DNA of 64,000 bases, from assembly GCF_013282725.1 (NCBI RefSeq), contig NZ_CP054043.1, positions 3,782,001 through 3,846,000 of the forward strand, given 5' to 3'. A model generated the notes under the pieces. It saw only the letters and a program-made list of their open reading frames with translations, was not told where the DNA came from and searched no databases. The translations under genes and the position numbers were made by a program. Below, in pieces: positions 20,909-29,448 of the stretch. Numbering within the stretch: position 1 is the stretch's first letter; each line of letters opens with the position of its first letter. The DNA is from Yersinia mollaretii ATCC 43969. Its GTDB lineage: Bacteria; Pseudomonadota; Gammaproteobacteria; Enterobacterales; Enterobacteriaceae.

Positions 20909-22144
20909 TTAAGGGCAACGCAGTAAGTCGCGTTTAAGTTTACTTAAAAACTCAAAACCGTTATTGGTAATGAGAATCATATCCTCCAACATAATTGCGC
21001 CAATACCGATACCGTAATAGGGTGTCTCGAGGCTTAATACCATTCCTGGGCGAAACGTTTCAGTTGCCAAAGTACTGACAAAAGGCGCTTCTTCTAGCCC
21101 TAAAAATACCCCGTCGCCATGCCCAAGATGACCACGATTATAATGCGGTAAACCTGACTTTTTGATGACATCCATGGTGGAGTCAAATACATCTTTTAAT
21201 TTCACCCCAGGTGCAACCATCGATAACATATGTTCATGGCCGATTCGAATGGTGTCATAGATCTGTTGAGTTAGTGGGTCCGGCTCGCCTAGTACAAATG
21301 TTCTGGCCAGATCAGCACCATAGCCCGCAACATCGACACCGCAGTCAAATTTAATGAGGTCACCATACTTTGCTGGCGTCTCATCCGCGATAATCTTAGG
21401 TGAGAAGTTGTCGCCAACAGAAATAAGATTGAAACGCGAGAAGTTCGTTTCTGGGAAGGTCATCACCGCAGCTTTAAATGCGGCGGTCAATTCTGCGGCA
21501 GTACAACCGACACGGATTTTTTTAGCTGCACAGGTAATACCATATTCGGTAATTTCAGCGCTTTTTCGCAGGTGTTCAATCTCCCACGGGCTTTTGATCA
21601 CTCTGATTTCATTAAACAGCGGGGTTGAATCAACCCATTTTAACCCTGGAGCCACTTTGTCCAGCACACTTTTACCACCGTTGGACATCGCATTTAATTC
21701 GATGGCAATCGTCTTATCCATTACGTGGGCCTTTTCAAGCGCCGCTTTAACTAAACCGAAAACGGCTTCAATCGGCGGACCAATCGGGCGCTCACGTTTG
21801 TTCTGATGATTGAGGGGATTGCGTGGATCATCGACATCAACCCATACAGGGAAGGTTTTCAGCTCCACATTGGGCATATCAAAGTGTGTGCTGGCAGCCT
21901 CAAATTCATTCATGATGATTTGCGAAGGTATTGTCGCATCACGGAACATAATCGCAACAGCCGCGCCAGTATGTCGGAAGGTATACATAAAGAAGCTGGC
22001 AAACCCGGTGAGATAATAAAAATTATCACACACGGTGACCACCAAGGCCTCTATCCCCTCTCGTTCCATTACCTTGCGGGCGTTATGACTGACCACCTCT
22101 AAATGCGCAATTTTTTCGTTATTCACCGAGACTTCCTTCATCAC
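20909..22144 (-). CDS. M24 family metallopeptidase (Xaa-Pro peptidase/creatinase-like)
   Basis: 411 aa with an N-terminal creatinase-like domain (about 15-170) and a C-terminal pita-bread domain (about 180-405). All five expected metal ligands are present: the Asp residues in KFDCGVD and GADLART, His in NRGHLGHGDG, and Glu in LSLETPYY and MLEDMI. Members cleave Xaa-Pro peptides or act on creatine and related compounds; the substrate here cannot be read. The protein has no signal peptide, so it is cytoplasmic. It is a single gene; GGAAGT lies before the paired start codons. Confidence 0.82.
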   Translation of the reverse strand: MMKEVSVNNEKIAHLEVVSHNARKVMEREGIEALVVTVCDNFYYLTGFASFFMYTFRHTGAAVAIMFRDATIPSQIIMNEFEAASTHFDMPNVELKTFPVWVDVDDPRNPLNHQNKRERPIGPPIEAVFGLVKAALEKAHVMDKTIAIELNAMSNGGKSVLDKVAPGLKWVDSTPLFNEIRVIKSPWEIEHLRKSAEITEYGITCAAKKIRVGCTAAELTAAFKAAVMTFPETNFSRFNLISVGDNFSPKIIADETPAKYGDLIKFDCGVDVAGYGADLARTFVLGEPDPLTQQIYDTIRIGHEHMLSMVAPGVKLKDVFDSTMDVIKKSGLPHYNRGHLGHGDGVFLGLEEAPFVSTLATETFRPGMVLSLETPYYGIGIGAIMLEDMILITNNGFEFLSKLKRDLLRCP

Positions 22145-22168
22145 TTTCTTGATCTGTAGGTTGAATCA

Positions 22169-22202
22169 TATACCCAAAATCAGTGAAGTTGCAGGTAGGC
22201 AG
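22169..22202 (+). repeat. Intergenic repeat module, copy 1
   Basis: TATACCCA, eleven bases, then GTTGCAGGTAGGCAG. The same layout with the same 11-base spacing recurs at 61010-61043. This resembles the TATACCC...GTTGCAGG end of palindromic intergenic repeats abundant in Yersinia and Serratia genomes (recalled, not checked). The rest of the element is not clearly recognisable here, so this is probably a decayed end. Confidence 0.5.
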
Positions 22203-22314
22203 TCATTATGGGCGAGATTCTAGTGGGTAATCGAGGCAATTGCCGACGCCCGGAAGCTTATTACATCGGTAGTCAGTATCTTACGTCGGCGGTAAGTGTT
22301 GTTCGATGCGGTAA

Positions 22315-23184
22315 TTACGGTTTCTTTGCCAGCAAAGTGGCAAAACGTAATTTTATCCGATTACCTTGCGCATCAGTCTTATGTAATTGCCCAACATCTT
22401 CGTTGTACTTAATCACTTCCCAATCTTTATAGTACTGGCTTAACTCACCTGACTTTAATGTAAAGGAGAATGGCACAGTACAAGGAAAGTCATCAGTTGA
22501 CATGGCGGAGATGATCAGATTATAACCACCGGGCAAAGTACACTCTTGCATATTATTAATAAGATGCGGAATTCTTTCCGGTTGCAGGAACATAAGCACG
22601 ACAGTCGAAAGAATAAAATCGTAACGGTTGTCCAAACTGGCTTCGTTGATGTTGTAAGTGCTGGCAGTTATATTTTGCAGTTCTTCCTGCGCAATGATCT
22701 GCTGCAAGTTCCCTATACTATCCGTATTTTTATCCACCGCCGTAACATCAAAACCTAATAAATTCAGGTATAACGAGTTGCGGCCAGAACCACAGCCTAA
22801 ATCTAATGCTTTTCCCGGTTGAACCCACTTTACCGCTTCAATCACTTCGGAATGTGTCGGGGTTAGATTGTATTTCTTATGGTAAAAATCTTCCGCTGAA
22901 CAGTAAAAACTCAGTTGGCATTGCAGATCATCTGAACATGCAGCAATACGATGCCAGACTTGTGGCTCAATAAAAGGCGGTTGATGTTCACTTGAAAATG
23001 AGTGCCTTTCCAGTGTATTTCCTGCTTCGTCCAGAATCAGAAAATCCATCTCGCCGCTGAGAATGGTGAGTTTGGCCCAAGTGCCTGCTTTGGTATTGTG
23101 TTTCTCTCGAAACATCGCTGGCACGCCAGCACTGTTCCAGACAGGTAACTGTTTGTAGCAAAGCAGCGCTGATGTATTTCCCAT
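22315..23184 (-). CDS. tehB: TehB-type SAM-dependent methyltransferase with N-terminal DUF1971-like domain
   Basis: 289 aa from the ATG at 23184, which has GAGGA seven bases before it. An N-terminal beta domain (about 1-90; [34 protein letters not shown]) precedes a class I methyltransferase (about 95-285) with motif [23 protein letters not shown] and the acidic residue in TAVDKN. This two-domain form is like H. influenzae TehB rather than the shorter E. coli protein. TehB volatilises tellurite by methylation; the natural substrate may be different. No tehA is next to it. Confidence 0.85.
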   Translation of the reverse strand: MGNTSALLCYKQLPVWNSAGVPAMFREKHNTKAGTWAKLTILSGEMDFLILDEAGNTLERHSFSSEHQPPFIEPQVWHRIAACSDDLQCQLSFYCSAEDFYHKKYNLTPTHSEVIEAVKWVQPGKALDLGCGSGRNSLYLNLLGFDVTAVDKNTDSIGNLQQIIAQEELQNITASTYNINEASLDNRYDFILSTVVLMFLQPERIPHLINNMQECTLPGGYNLIISAMSTDDFPCTVPFSFTLKSGELSQYYKDWEVIKYNEDVGQLHKTDAQGNRIKLRFATLLAKKP

Positions 23185-23340
23185 GCTGATATTCCTCAAA
23201 TAAATTAAAGATGCATTTAATATGCAACATATAATACAGCATTTATGTGACCAAATGAAGCAGCGAAATCACTCATATACAGTGATAACCATCCGCTTAT
23301 TTAGCACATAAAATCATTTAGATAGCGTTATCGTAGGATG

Positions 23341-23655
23341 TCATGGGGCTTTAGGCTTGGTTAGTTTTAGGTTTTCAATATGATCAGCGAGCTTTTGGAT
23401 ATCGTCATCTGTCAGATGCGCTTTGGCTTTATTCCCCCTACCGACAATCTTGCCATCGCGCCGCGCAGTCAGACCGTCGACTATTTCATCGCGAGATAAA
23501 GAGATCAGCGGAGGGGCTTTATCTAAACCTTTCCGATCAGCCAAACGTCCATGGCAGCTTGAACAGGTTTGTTTATAGATATGCTCACCGTCAGTGGCCG
23601 CCTGTGTAGGTATGCTAAATATCATCATGCACAGGGCCAACAACAATATTTTCAT
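23341..23655 (-). CDS. Small periplasmic cytochrome c of the Fet iron operon
   Basis: 104 aa with signal peptide MKILLLALCMMIFSIPTQA and one haem c site, CSSCH, near residue 30 of the precursor, followed by a class I cytochrome fold ending DDDIQKLADHIENLK. It overlaps the preceding thioredoxin-like gene by four bases and is the last of eight genes in the operon. A likely task is carrying electrons to or from periplasmic iron handled by P19 and the DUF2318 protein (inference). In the Campylobacter p19 locus, as I recall it, thioredoxin-like proteins hold the terminal positions, so a cytochrome here is notable. Confidence 0.85.
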   Translation of the reverse strand: MKILLLALCMMIFSIPTQAATDGEHIYKQTCSSCHGRLADRKGLDKAPPLISLSRDEIVDGLTARRDGKIVGRGNKAKAHLTDDDIQKLADHIENLKLTKPKAP

Positions 23656-24152
23656 ATTGCACCCGTCGCCCATTGTTGGAACAACCGAGTCAAATCTTTC
23701 TCATTGCGTGCACCCTGATGTAACTCAGTGACTTTGCCGTTGCGATCAATCAGAAAAGAGGTGGGTGTGCCAATCACCTGATAACGTTCCTGCGTAATGC
23801 CCAGTTGATCGCGAATGACGGGATAGCTAAGATTGCGCTGCGCCAATACCGGATTGATATCCACCTGATCTGGATCGGTGTTGATGGCCACCACCACAAT
23901 ATCACCCTGATATTGCTGGCTCAGCTTATCCAGTGCCGCCATCTCGGCCAGACATCCCCCACAGCTTGCCGACCAAAAATTGAGGTAGACCTGTTTGCCT
24001 TTCCATTTATCGAGTGCGACGGGCTGACCTTGCATATCATAAGCCGCCAATTGAGGGGCAACTTCCCCCACCGCGACCTCTTCTTGTTTGCAGGCGCTAA
24101 GTAGCAGTAACAGGCTACATAGGCCAATCGTTTTTAACCCATTACGCCACAT
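23652..24152 (-). CDS. TlpA/ResA-like thioredoxin lipoprotein
   Basis: 166 aa. The lipobox LLSAC gives a mature N terminus at about residue 21. A thioredoxin-like fold has the redox motif CGGC in FWSASCGGCLAEMAALDKLS and the cis-proline loop VIGTPTSFLIDRNGKV. It should be a membrane-anchored periplasmic thiol reductase, perhaps keeping the cysteines of the DUF2318 protein or the cytochrome haem site reduced (inference). The ATG at 24152 overlaps the ATPase gene by 11 bases; an open frame upstream is within that gene. Related thioredoxins occur in Fet/P19 iron loci. Confidence 0.85.
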   Translation of the reverse strand: MWRNGLKTIGLCSLLLLLSACKQEEVAVGEVAPQLAAYDMQGQPVALDKWKGKQVYLNFWSASCGGCLAEMAALDKLSQQYQGDIVVVAINTDPDQVDINPVLAQRNLSYPVIRDQLGITQERYQVIGTPTSFLIDRNGKVTELHQGARNEKDLTRLFQQWATGAI

Positions 24153-24855
24153 GATGACGACTCTCTTCGTTAAGATATCTACCGTGCTGAAGCCGGATGA
24201 TCCGATCAGCAACACAGCCTAGGTCTGGATTATGGGTGACCATGACGATGGTTCTGCCTTGGCGATGAATATGGTTTAACAGATCCAAGACCCGCTGTTC
24301 ATTCTCTTCATCAAGGTTGCCGGTAGGTTCATCGGCAAAAATGATCGGGGGCTGATTGACTAATGCCCGCGCAATGCATACCCGCTGTTGCTCCCCCCCG
24401 GAAAGCTGGCTGGGCAAGTGATCCATACGCGGCGTCATCCCAACTTGCTCCAAAACTTGCCGCGCTGCCTCTTCATCCACCACGCTGTGGTAATGCTGCG
24501 CTAACATAATGTTTTCTAATGCTGTCAGGTAAGGGATAAGGTGAAATTGCTGGAAAACCAGCCCTATCTTGTCTGCCCGAAACTTCCTGCGGCCCTCTTC
24601 ATCCAACCCTGCGGCATCAATACCATCGAGCAATACCTGCCCTTCGGTTACCGTGTCCAGGCAAGTCAGAATATTCATCAGTGTGGTTTTGCCAGAGCCT
24701 GAAGCCCCCATAATCGCCACAAATTCACCGCGATTGATGCGAATATTAATATCTTCCAGCGCCGTAACTTGCCCGAAACGCTTATATAAGTGCCGGGTTT
24801 CAATGACGGCATCCGTAACGTATTCAGGTTTCACCTGTGTTAGTGACGATGTCAT
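24142..24855 (-). CDS. ABC transporter ATPase of the Fet iron operon (LolD/MacB type)
   Basis: 237 aa cytoplasmic ATPase with Walker A GASGSGKTTLMN, Q-loop VFQQFHLIPYLTALEN, signature LSGGEQQRVCIARALVNQP, Walker B IIFADEPTGNLDEENEQRVL and the H-loop VTHNP. The family pairs with FtsX/MacB-like permeases rather than solute importers, and two such permeases lie immediately upstream. It probably powers a periplasmic mechanical or release step instead of classic import (inference). Three bases separate it from the previous stop codon. Confidence 0.9.
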   Translation of the reverse strand: MTSSLTQVKPEYVTDAVIETRHLYKRFGQVTALEDINIRINRGEFVAIMGASGSGKTTLMNILTCLDTVTEGQVLLDGIDAAGLDEEGRRKFRADKIGLVFQQFHLIPYLTALENIMLAQHYHSVVDEEAARQVLEQVGMTPRMDHLPSQLSGGEQQRVCIARALVNQPPIIFADEPTGNLDEENEQRVLDLLNHIHRQGRTIVMVTHNPDLGCVADRIIRLQHGRYLNEESRHHVA

Positions 24856-24858
24856 TTG

Positions 24859-26016
24859 CTACTCTCCTTTCAGGACTTTAGCGGGTTCAATATGAATAGC
24901 CCGGCGGGTGGGAACAATTGCCGCGACAGCGGCGACTAACAATGACAATACCAGTGTCAGCGGTAATACCGGCGCACGTAAGGCTATTGACGCGCTGAAT
25001 ACGGTCTGCCCCAAGACTTGCGCCAATACATACCCTAGCAGAGCACCACAGACGGCGGCCGCCAGCGAGATAATCAGCGTTTCGGTCAGCATCTGGCGAA
25101 TAATATCGCCCCCACTGGCACCCAGTGCTTTTTGTAAGGCGAACTCTTTTGAGCGCTCACCCACAATCGCCATCAGAGTGGTATTAACGCATAGAGAGGA
25201 CAGAATAAGAATCACGACCGAAACCAGCCCCATTAGCCCTTTTATTTTATCGAGCACCTGCCCTTCAGAGGCGGAGACTTTCCGAATCGGCCGGATTTCA
25301 AGATCGGGATATTGTTCACGCAGATGGCTGGCAAAAGTTTCGACCTGCCCCACATCATTGCTGACACTCAGTAGTGCGTTGCTGATCTGGCCCGGTTGAT
25401 TGAGCCATTTCTGTGCCAGTTCCAAATTAACGATCAGCATATTATCGGTGGCATCGCCAGCCTCAACAATACCTTTGATTTGCAGCCGCTGCCGCGCACC
25501 TTCACTCACTAGGGTGAGGGTATCGCCCACCTTGACGTGCAGGCGCTCCGCCAGTTTGACGCCGATCATGGCGTTGCGATCATCAAAACTGACACCAATC
25601 CAATTGCCCGTCACTTGCCAGTAAGGCACCAGTTGTTGCAAGGATTCAAACCACACGCCCATCAATACTACTTTTTCTAGTTCGGTACGTGCCATGCCAT
25701 AAATGTAGGGGCTGGAGGCGTTGATCAGCCCTTTCGGGGCAGCATCAATGATGGGCTGAAATCGCTCTTGCTCAAATGCACTGCCATGCCCTGGGCCGAT
25801 ATAGAAATTCGCGCCGAAAGTGCGTAACTCTTGGCTCATCTTGGCATTGATATCGAAATAGACGGCCGACATGGCGGTGACAATCGCCGCACCGACGGTC
25901 AGCGCCGCAAACACCACACTGACCCGCTGCATACGCAGGCGCAAGGCACGTAATACCAACCGCCAAAACATGCTATGACTGCCTTTATGTTGCACTGCTG
26001 GAGGATTAACGGCCAT
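24859..26016 (-). CDS. FtsX/MacB-like permease 1 of the Fet iron operon
   Basis: 385 aa with the four-helix FtsX plan: one N-terminal helix (about 28-50), a long periplasmic domain, then three helices in the last 130 residues. GERSKEFALQKALGASGGDI, the coupling motif contacting the ATPase, and PTRRAIHIEPAKVLKGE are present. The ATG at 26016 has GGAGGT six bases away and overlaps the preceding permease gene by 11 bases; the longer frame is rejected. It is homologous to the next gene, so the pair probably forms a heterodimer. Confidence 0.88.
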   Translation of the reverse strand: MAVNPPAVQHKGSHSMFWRLVLRALRLRMQRVSVVFAALTVGAAIVTAMSAVYFDINAKMSQELRTFGANFYIGPGHGSAFEQERFQPIIDAAPKGLINASSPYIYGMARTELEKVVLMGVWFESLQQLVPYWQVTGNWIGVSFDDRNAMIGVKLAERLHVKVGDTLTLVSEGARQRLQIKGIVEAGDATDNMLIVNLELAQKWLNQPGQISNALLSVSNDVGQVETFASHLREQYPDLEIRPIRKVSASEGQVLDKIKGLMGLVSVVILILSSLCVNTTLMAIVGERSKEFALQKALGASGGDIIRQMLTETLIISLAAAVCGALLGYVLAQVLGQTVFSASIALRAPVLPLTLVLSLLVAAVAAIVPTRRAIHIEPAKVLKGE

Positions 26017-27298
26017 AGAGTACCTCCACCGGATACAGGCTAGCGATGCGCCGTGCGGGGAACCAAGTACCAATGACCGCAATCAAAATAGAGATCACCA
26101 ACACACAAGGCACCACCATCCAAGCGAAGCTCAATGGAGCACCAAAAAGCATCAGGCCAATGGTTTTTGCCAACCCCCACCCAGCCAGACAACCGGCTAG
26201 CCCTCCAATCAACCCACTGATGGCGGCTTCAAGATAGAACAACATCAGAATTTGCCACTGACGCGCCCCCAATGCTTTCATCAAACCAATCTCTTTAGCC
26301 CGTTCCATTATCGTGCTGGTCATCAGTGAGGCGATGCCCATGGCAGCCGCAATCAACGCGGCCAATGTGACGACGCCCAGCAGCAGTTGTATTTTTTCAA
26401 TCACCACCCCCTCAGATGCTGCAACCTGCCAGATAGGCCGAACGACTGAACCGGAGATCGCCTCCTCGAGTTGGTGAGCAATGGAAGAAACATAGGCGGT
26501 GCAATACCACAAGTCATACTCCTCGGCATTGAGGGCTTCAAGATTTTCACGCGCTTTGCGTGACAACTCATTTTCCGGCACGGTCAGCGCCGAAACCCGT
26601 ACTGCCTGAATCTTCCCTGGCAAACCCAGTAATGATTGCACTGCCACCAGAGGCAACACCAGACGGCTCTCTTCTTCGCCCCCACTGCTCAACACGCCGC
26701 TTATCTTCACCGTCAACGGGCCAGAAACGCCGTTTAGATGCAGCTCATCGCCTATTTTCCAGCCAGTGTGTTGTGCCAATTGCTTACCCAGTAGAGCCTG
26801 AAGCTCTTGAGCATCGGCTTTGACTGGCTCGCTCGGCCAGTCACCATTAACCTGCCAATAGGGGCTGATTATTTGCTGACCCGTGTGATAATCCTCTTCA
26901 TCAGGCACATCAACTGGCTGATTAAAATAGGTGCCTAGTAGTGGAATAGTCAGTCCGTTAACGTCAGTTTCACCGCTGAGCAGTGGGGCAAAACCGACAA
27001 TATTGTTGCGCCAAAAAATGTCTTTAATATTGGGTAACTCGGCTTGATCCAAAAAATCCTGCCCACTCAGGGGATGACTTTTCTCGCCAAACAGTGACGG
27101 CAATGCCACCTGACCGGCGGGTTCAATCAGAATATTGGCACCATAAGATTTCAGCTCACGGGACATTTTATCGCCAATATCTATCGACACCGCCAAAAGC
27201 GAAGAGATTAGCCCTGCGGCAAGGAATACCGTAAAGACGGCCAACGACTTACGCCGGACATTCCTGAACCAAGATTGCTTGAGCATACGCCACAACAT
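26006..27298 (-). CDS. FtsX/MacB-like permease 2 of the Fet iron operon
   Basis: 430 aa paralogue of the neighbouring permease: N-terminal helix at about 18-38, a periplasmic domain beginning DIGDKMSRELKSYGANILIEP, and three C-terminal helices with ERAKEIGLMKALGARQWQI and PARRIASLYPVEVLYGR. The shared SRELKSYGANI / SQELRTFGANF segment shows gene duplication. Its start is two bases from the DUF2318 stop. The role in iron uptake is inferred from the cluster. Confidence 0.88.
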   Translation of the reverse strand: MLWRMLKQSWFRNVRRKSLAVFTVFLAAGLISSLLAVSIDIGDKMSRELKSYGANILIEPAGQVALPSLFGEKSHPLSGQDFLDQAELPNIKDIFWRNNIVGFAPLLSGETDVNGLTIPLLGTYFNQPVDVPDEEDYHTGQQIISPYWQVNGDWPSEPVKADAQELQALLGKQLAQHTGWKIGDELHLNGVSGPLTVKISGVLSSGGEEESRLVLPLVAVQSLLGLPGKIQAVRVSALTVPENELSRKARENLEALNAEEYDLWYCTAYVSSIAHQLEEAISGSVVRPIWQVAASEGVVIEKIQLLLGVVTLAALIAAAMGIASLMTSTIMERAKEIGLMKALGARQWQILMLFYLEAAISGLIGGLAGCLAGWGLAKTIGLMLFGAPLSFAWMVVPCVLVISILIAVIGTWFPARRIASLYPVEVLYGR

Positions 27299-27300
27299 AA

Positions 27301-28704
27301 TTATGGGTTCTCCTGAGTATCACTCTCTTCACTGCTGATAACTGGTGTGACAAATTGCTCTGGATGATCGCGGAAACGGTTGTAATTCGCCTCAGATGAG
27401 AAGAAGTAGGTTTTATCACCGTAGCTGTACTTAAATTCGGCTTTTTGATTAGTGAGGTGCGTTTTATCGACCGGATCAATCACATCTAATGTCACGACCG
27501 TCGTGAAATAATTGACGCCCGCCTCCAGAGAGGCTTTGGGGATAACGAGCTCTTTATCATCACTTTTCCACTCTTCTAGCGGGATCGGGTTGCATCCCCC
27601 CGCTTTGCCGATCGACGGAATGAAAATATGCACCGCGCAGGCAACACAAATCACCTGATTACCTTCCATCACATACCCTTGGTCGCCACATAATAGGCAG
27701 GCGTCAAACACCACGCTAAGACGTAAACGATCGGGGTAACGGTTAATAATAAAGAAGCGCACGGCTTTGCCATCATCAGCGACCCAAACAAAACGGTGCA
27801 GTTTGCCGTCGCGTACCTGATCAACCGGAATATGAACCAAGCCATCAGCGGCTAGCGTGACAGGTAAAGCTTCTGAGAGTTGTGGGGGCTGAGAAGCCAC
27901 TTTATCCCAATAAAGTTGAGCGCCCATCACCACGATCCATGCCAGCAAAGCAAACACAAAAATTCTGCGGACATTACGGTAATCGGCCAAGGCTTTACGG
28001 CGGGCAATGGGTTCTGCATTTTCACTGACCACCCGACGAGCATGGCGCAACGGCATCAAATAACAGAGTGTCGTCAATGCCAATAGCAGCGCACAAATAT
28101 AACTGAGCCAAGCATTCCCGTTAGTCACCAAAGCCACATAACTGAGCAGTGATTTGGTTAACGGCAAAACCTGTAACTTCATCAGTAACAGGATCGCATC
28201 GCCACTCAAGGGTAAAATGAGGAGCAGTGTCAACAGAACCAACAGCGGCCAGCGACAACGCGGCAATTGTCGAATCATCATCAGCAACAGTACTGCACAG
28301 AAAATGACCCAAGCAAACGCGACAATAATCGCCGCCAGATTAAGCAGCAGGTCAGTGTTGATCACATGAGTGTTGGTAAACGCGCCCAGATTGGGATTAT
28401 TGCCCCAATTAAAAGCTGCGCCAAATACCAGCAAAATCTGCCAGCAATAGCCTAATGAACGGCGGGGAGTGAATTGGCTTAATAAGAAGAACAACAGTGC
28501 GAGAAGTTGAATCCCCGCCAGCGCTAACTGCAATTGCTGCGACTTAGGGTAATGAGTACCCGCCCATATCCCGGCAATAGCCATAAGTATTGTTATCCAT
28601 ACCACCCGATTCAATGCAGGGGCAGGCCGAATAGCCCAACTTAACCCCAGCAGCATAGCAATCGGTAAAAAGGCCTGTAGTACGGAAACAAAGAAATAAC
28701 TCAT
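27301..28704 (-). CDS. DUF2318 membrane protein with cysteine cluster
   Basis: 467 aa. Nine to ten hydrophobic helices fill about 1-255. A periplasmic C-terminal domain holds DACLLCG, ICVACAVHI and a later KAGGCNPIPLEEW cysteine, a probable metal or iron-sulfur ligand set typical of DUF2318. In Fet/P19 loci this gene always sits beside p19, and a redox role in releasing or reducing iron is proposed (inference). The ATG at 28704 with AAGGTG is preferred over a GTG two codons earlier. Tail residues resemble a YHS-like SYGDKTYFFSSEANYNRF motif. Confidence 0.85.
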   Translation of the reverse strand: MSYFFVSVLQAFLPIAMLLGLSWAIRPAPALNRVVWITILMAIAGIWAGTHYPKSQQLQLALAGIQLLALLFFLLSQFTPRRSLGYCWQILLVFGAAFNWGNNPNLGAFTNTHVINTDLLLNLAAIIVAFAWVIFCAVLLLMMIRQLPRCRWPLLVLLTLLLILPLSGDAILLLMKLQVLPLTKSLLSYVALVTNGNAWLSYICALLLALTTLCYLMPLRHARRVVSENAEPIARRKALADYRNVRRIFVFALLAWIVVMGAQLYWDKVASQPPQLSEALPVTLAADGLVHIPVDQVRDGKLHRFVWVADDGKAVRFFIINRYPDRLRLSVVFDACLLCGDQGYVMEGNQVICVACAVHIFIPSIGKAGGCNPIPLEEWKSDDKELVIPKASLEAGVNYFTTVVTLDVIDPVDKTHLTNQKAEFKYSYGDKTYFFSSEANYNRFRDHPEQFVTPVISSEESDTQENP

Positions 28705-28807
28705 TAGCACACACCTTGGGCAAGGAGATCACAACACCTGCCAGTTATCACTGATCAGCCCCTCATGTGGCGCTGATAACAACAATTGCCTGACCGTCCG
28801 ATATCAA

Positions 28808-28845
28808 TAAAAAAAGCCGCGATCACTGCATCAGTCATCGCGGCT
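28808..28845 (-). terminator. Hairpin with T-run inside the iron operon, after fetP
   Basis: On the reverse strand AGCCGCGAT (28845-28837) pairs with ATCGCGGCT (28823-28815) around a 13-base loop, then seven T follow. It lies seven bases after the fetP stop and about 100 bases before the DUF2318 start. It looks like a full intrinsic terminator, so it probably reduces expression of the six downstream genes relative to fetMP. Confidence 0.75.
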
Positions 28846-28852
28846 ATGACTA

Positions 28853-29380
28853 TCAATTCAAACCGGTATATTTAAAGTCGTAGCTCACATCAAACGGCTT
28901 CCACCAACGACCAACACCTGTTTCGCTATCGGTATGACGATGCAAACCTGCTTTGGATGGCTCACTAATGTGATAGGTCACTTTGTAGTTACCCACGCCC
29001 ATCATTTTGATGTTAGCACCGTAGTGTGGGCCATCGCTGGCAACCATTGGCATAAAGGTGCCTTCTTGTTTCGCGCCAGTATCGGTGTTCACCAAGGTGT
29101 AAGCGATAGTCAGGTATGGCATCCATTCACCGGCACCGAAACCATTTTTATTGCCTTCAGTTGCATGGATATCCGCTTCCAGATGGATGTCAGCCTTCGC
29201 TGCTGGCAAGCCCATACCGCGAGGTTCCATATCAATCGGCTGTAAGTAAACCGCCGCAATTTCCATATCATTAATTTTGATAGGTTCGCCGGCTGGATAC
29301 TCTTTAAAGGCAAAGGCAGCAGGTGCTGCAAAAATGCTGGCAATGATACTGCTGGCAATAATCGTTTTCTTCATGGTCAT
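28853..29380 (-). CDS. fetP: Periplasmic high-affinity iron-binding protein, P19/FetP/Tp34 family
   Basis: 175 aa precursor with signal peptide MTMKKTIIASSIIASIFAAPAAFA. The mature protein shows the P19 immunoglobulin-like fold, with candidate metal ligands in ADIHLEADIHATEGN, the methionine-rich GTFMPMVASDGPHYGANIKMMGVG, and GLHRHTDSETGVG. P19 proteins bind copper and iron and hand iron to the FTR1 permease. ATG 29380 follows GAGGG; ATG 29374 is equally plausible. It lies 68 bases after fetM. Confidence 0.9.
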   Translation of the reverse strand: MTMKKTIIASSIIASIFAAPAAFAFKEYPAGEPIKINDMEIAAVYLQPIDMEPRGMGLPAAKADIHLEADIHATEGNKNGFGAGEWMPYLTIAYTLVNTDTGAKQEGTFMPMVASDGPHYGANIKMMGVGNYKVTYHISEPSKAGLHRHTDSETGVGRWWKPFDVSYDFKYTGLN

Positions 29381-29448
29381 GTAGCACACCCTCTGGTATC
29401 AAATGATAAGTACATTGTCGTAATTCACACCGGCATCATGCCGGACCA

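Noticed and set aside
21354..21806. 150-codon forward frame opposite the M24 peptidase gene
   Set aside because: Antisense shadow; the reverse-strand protein has all five metal ligands.
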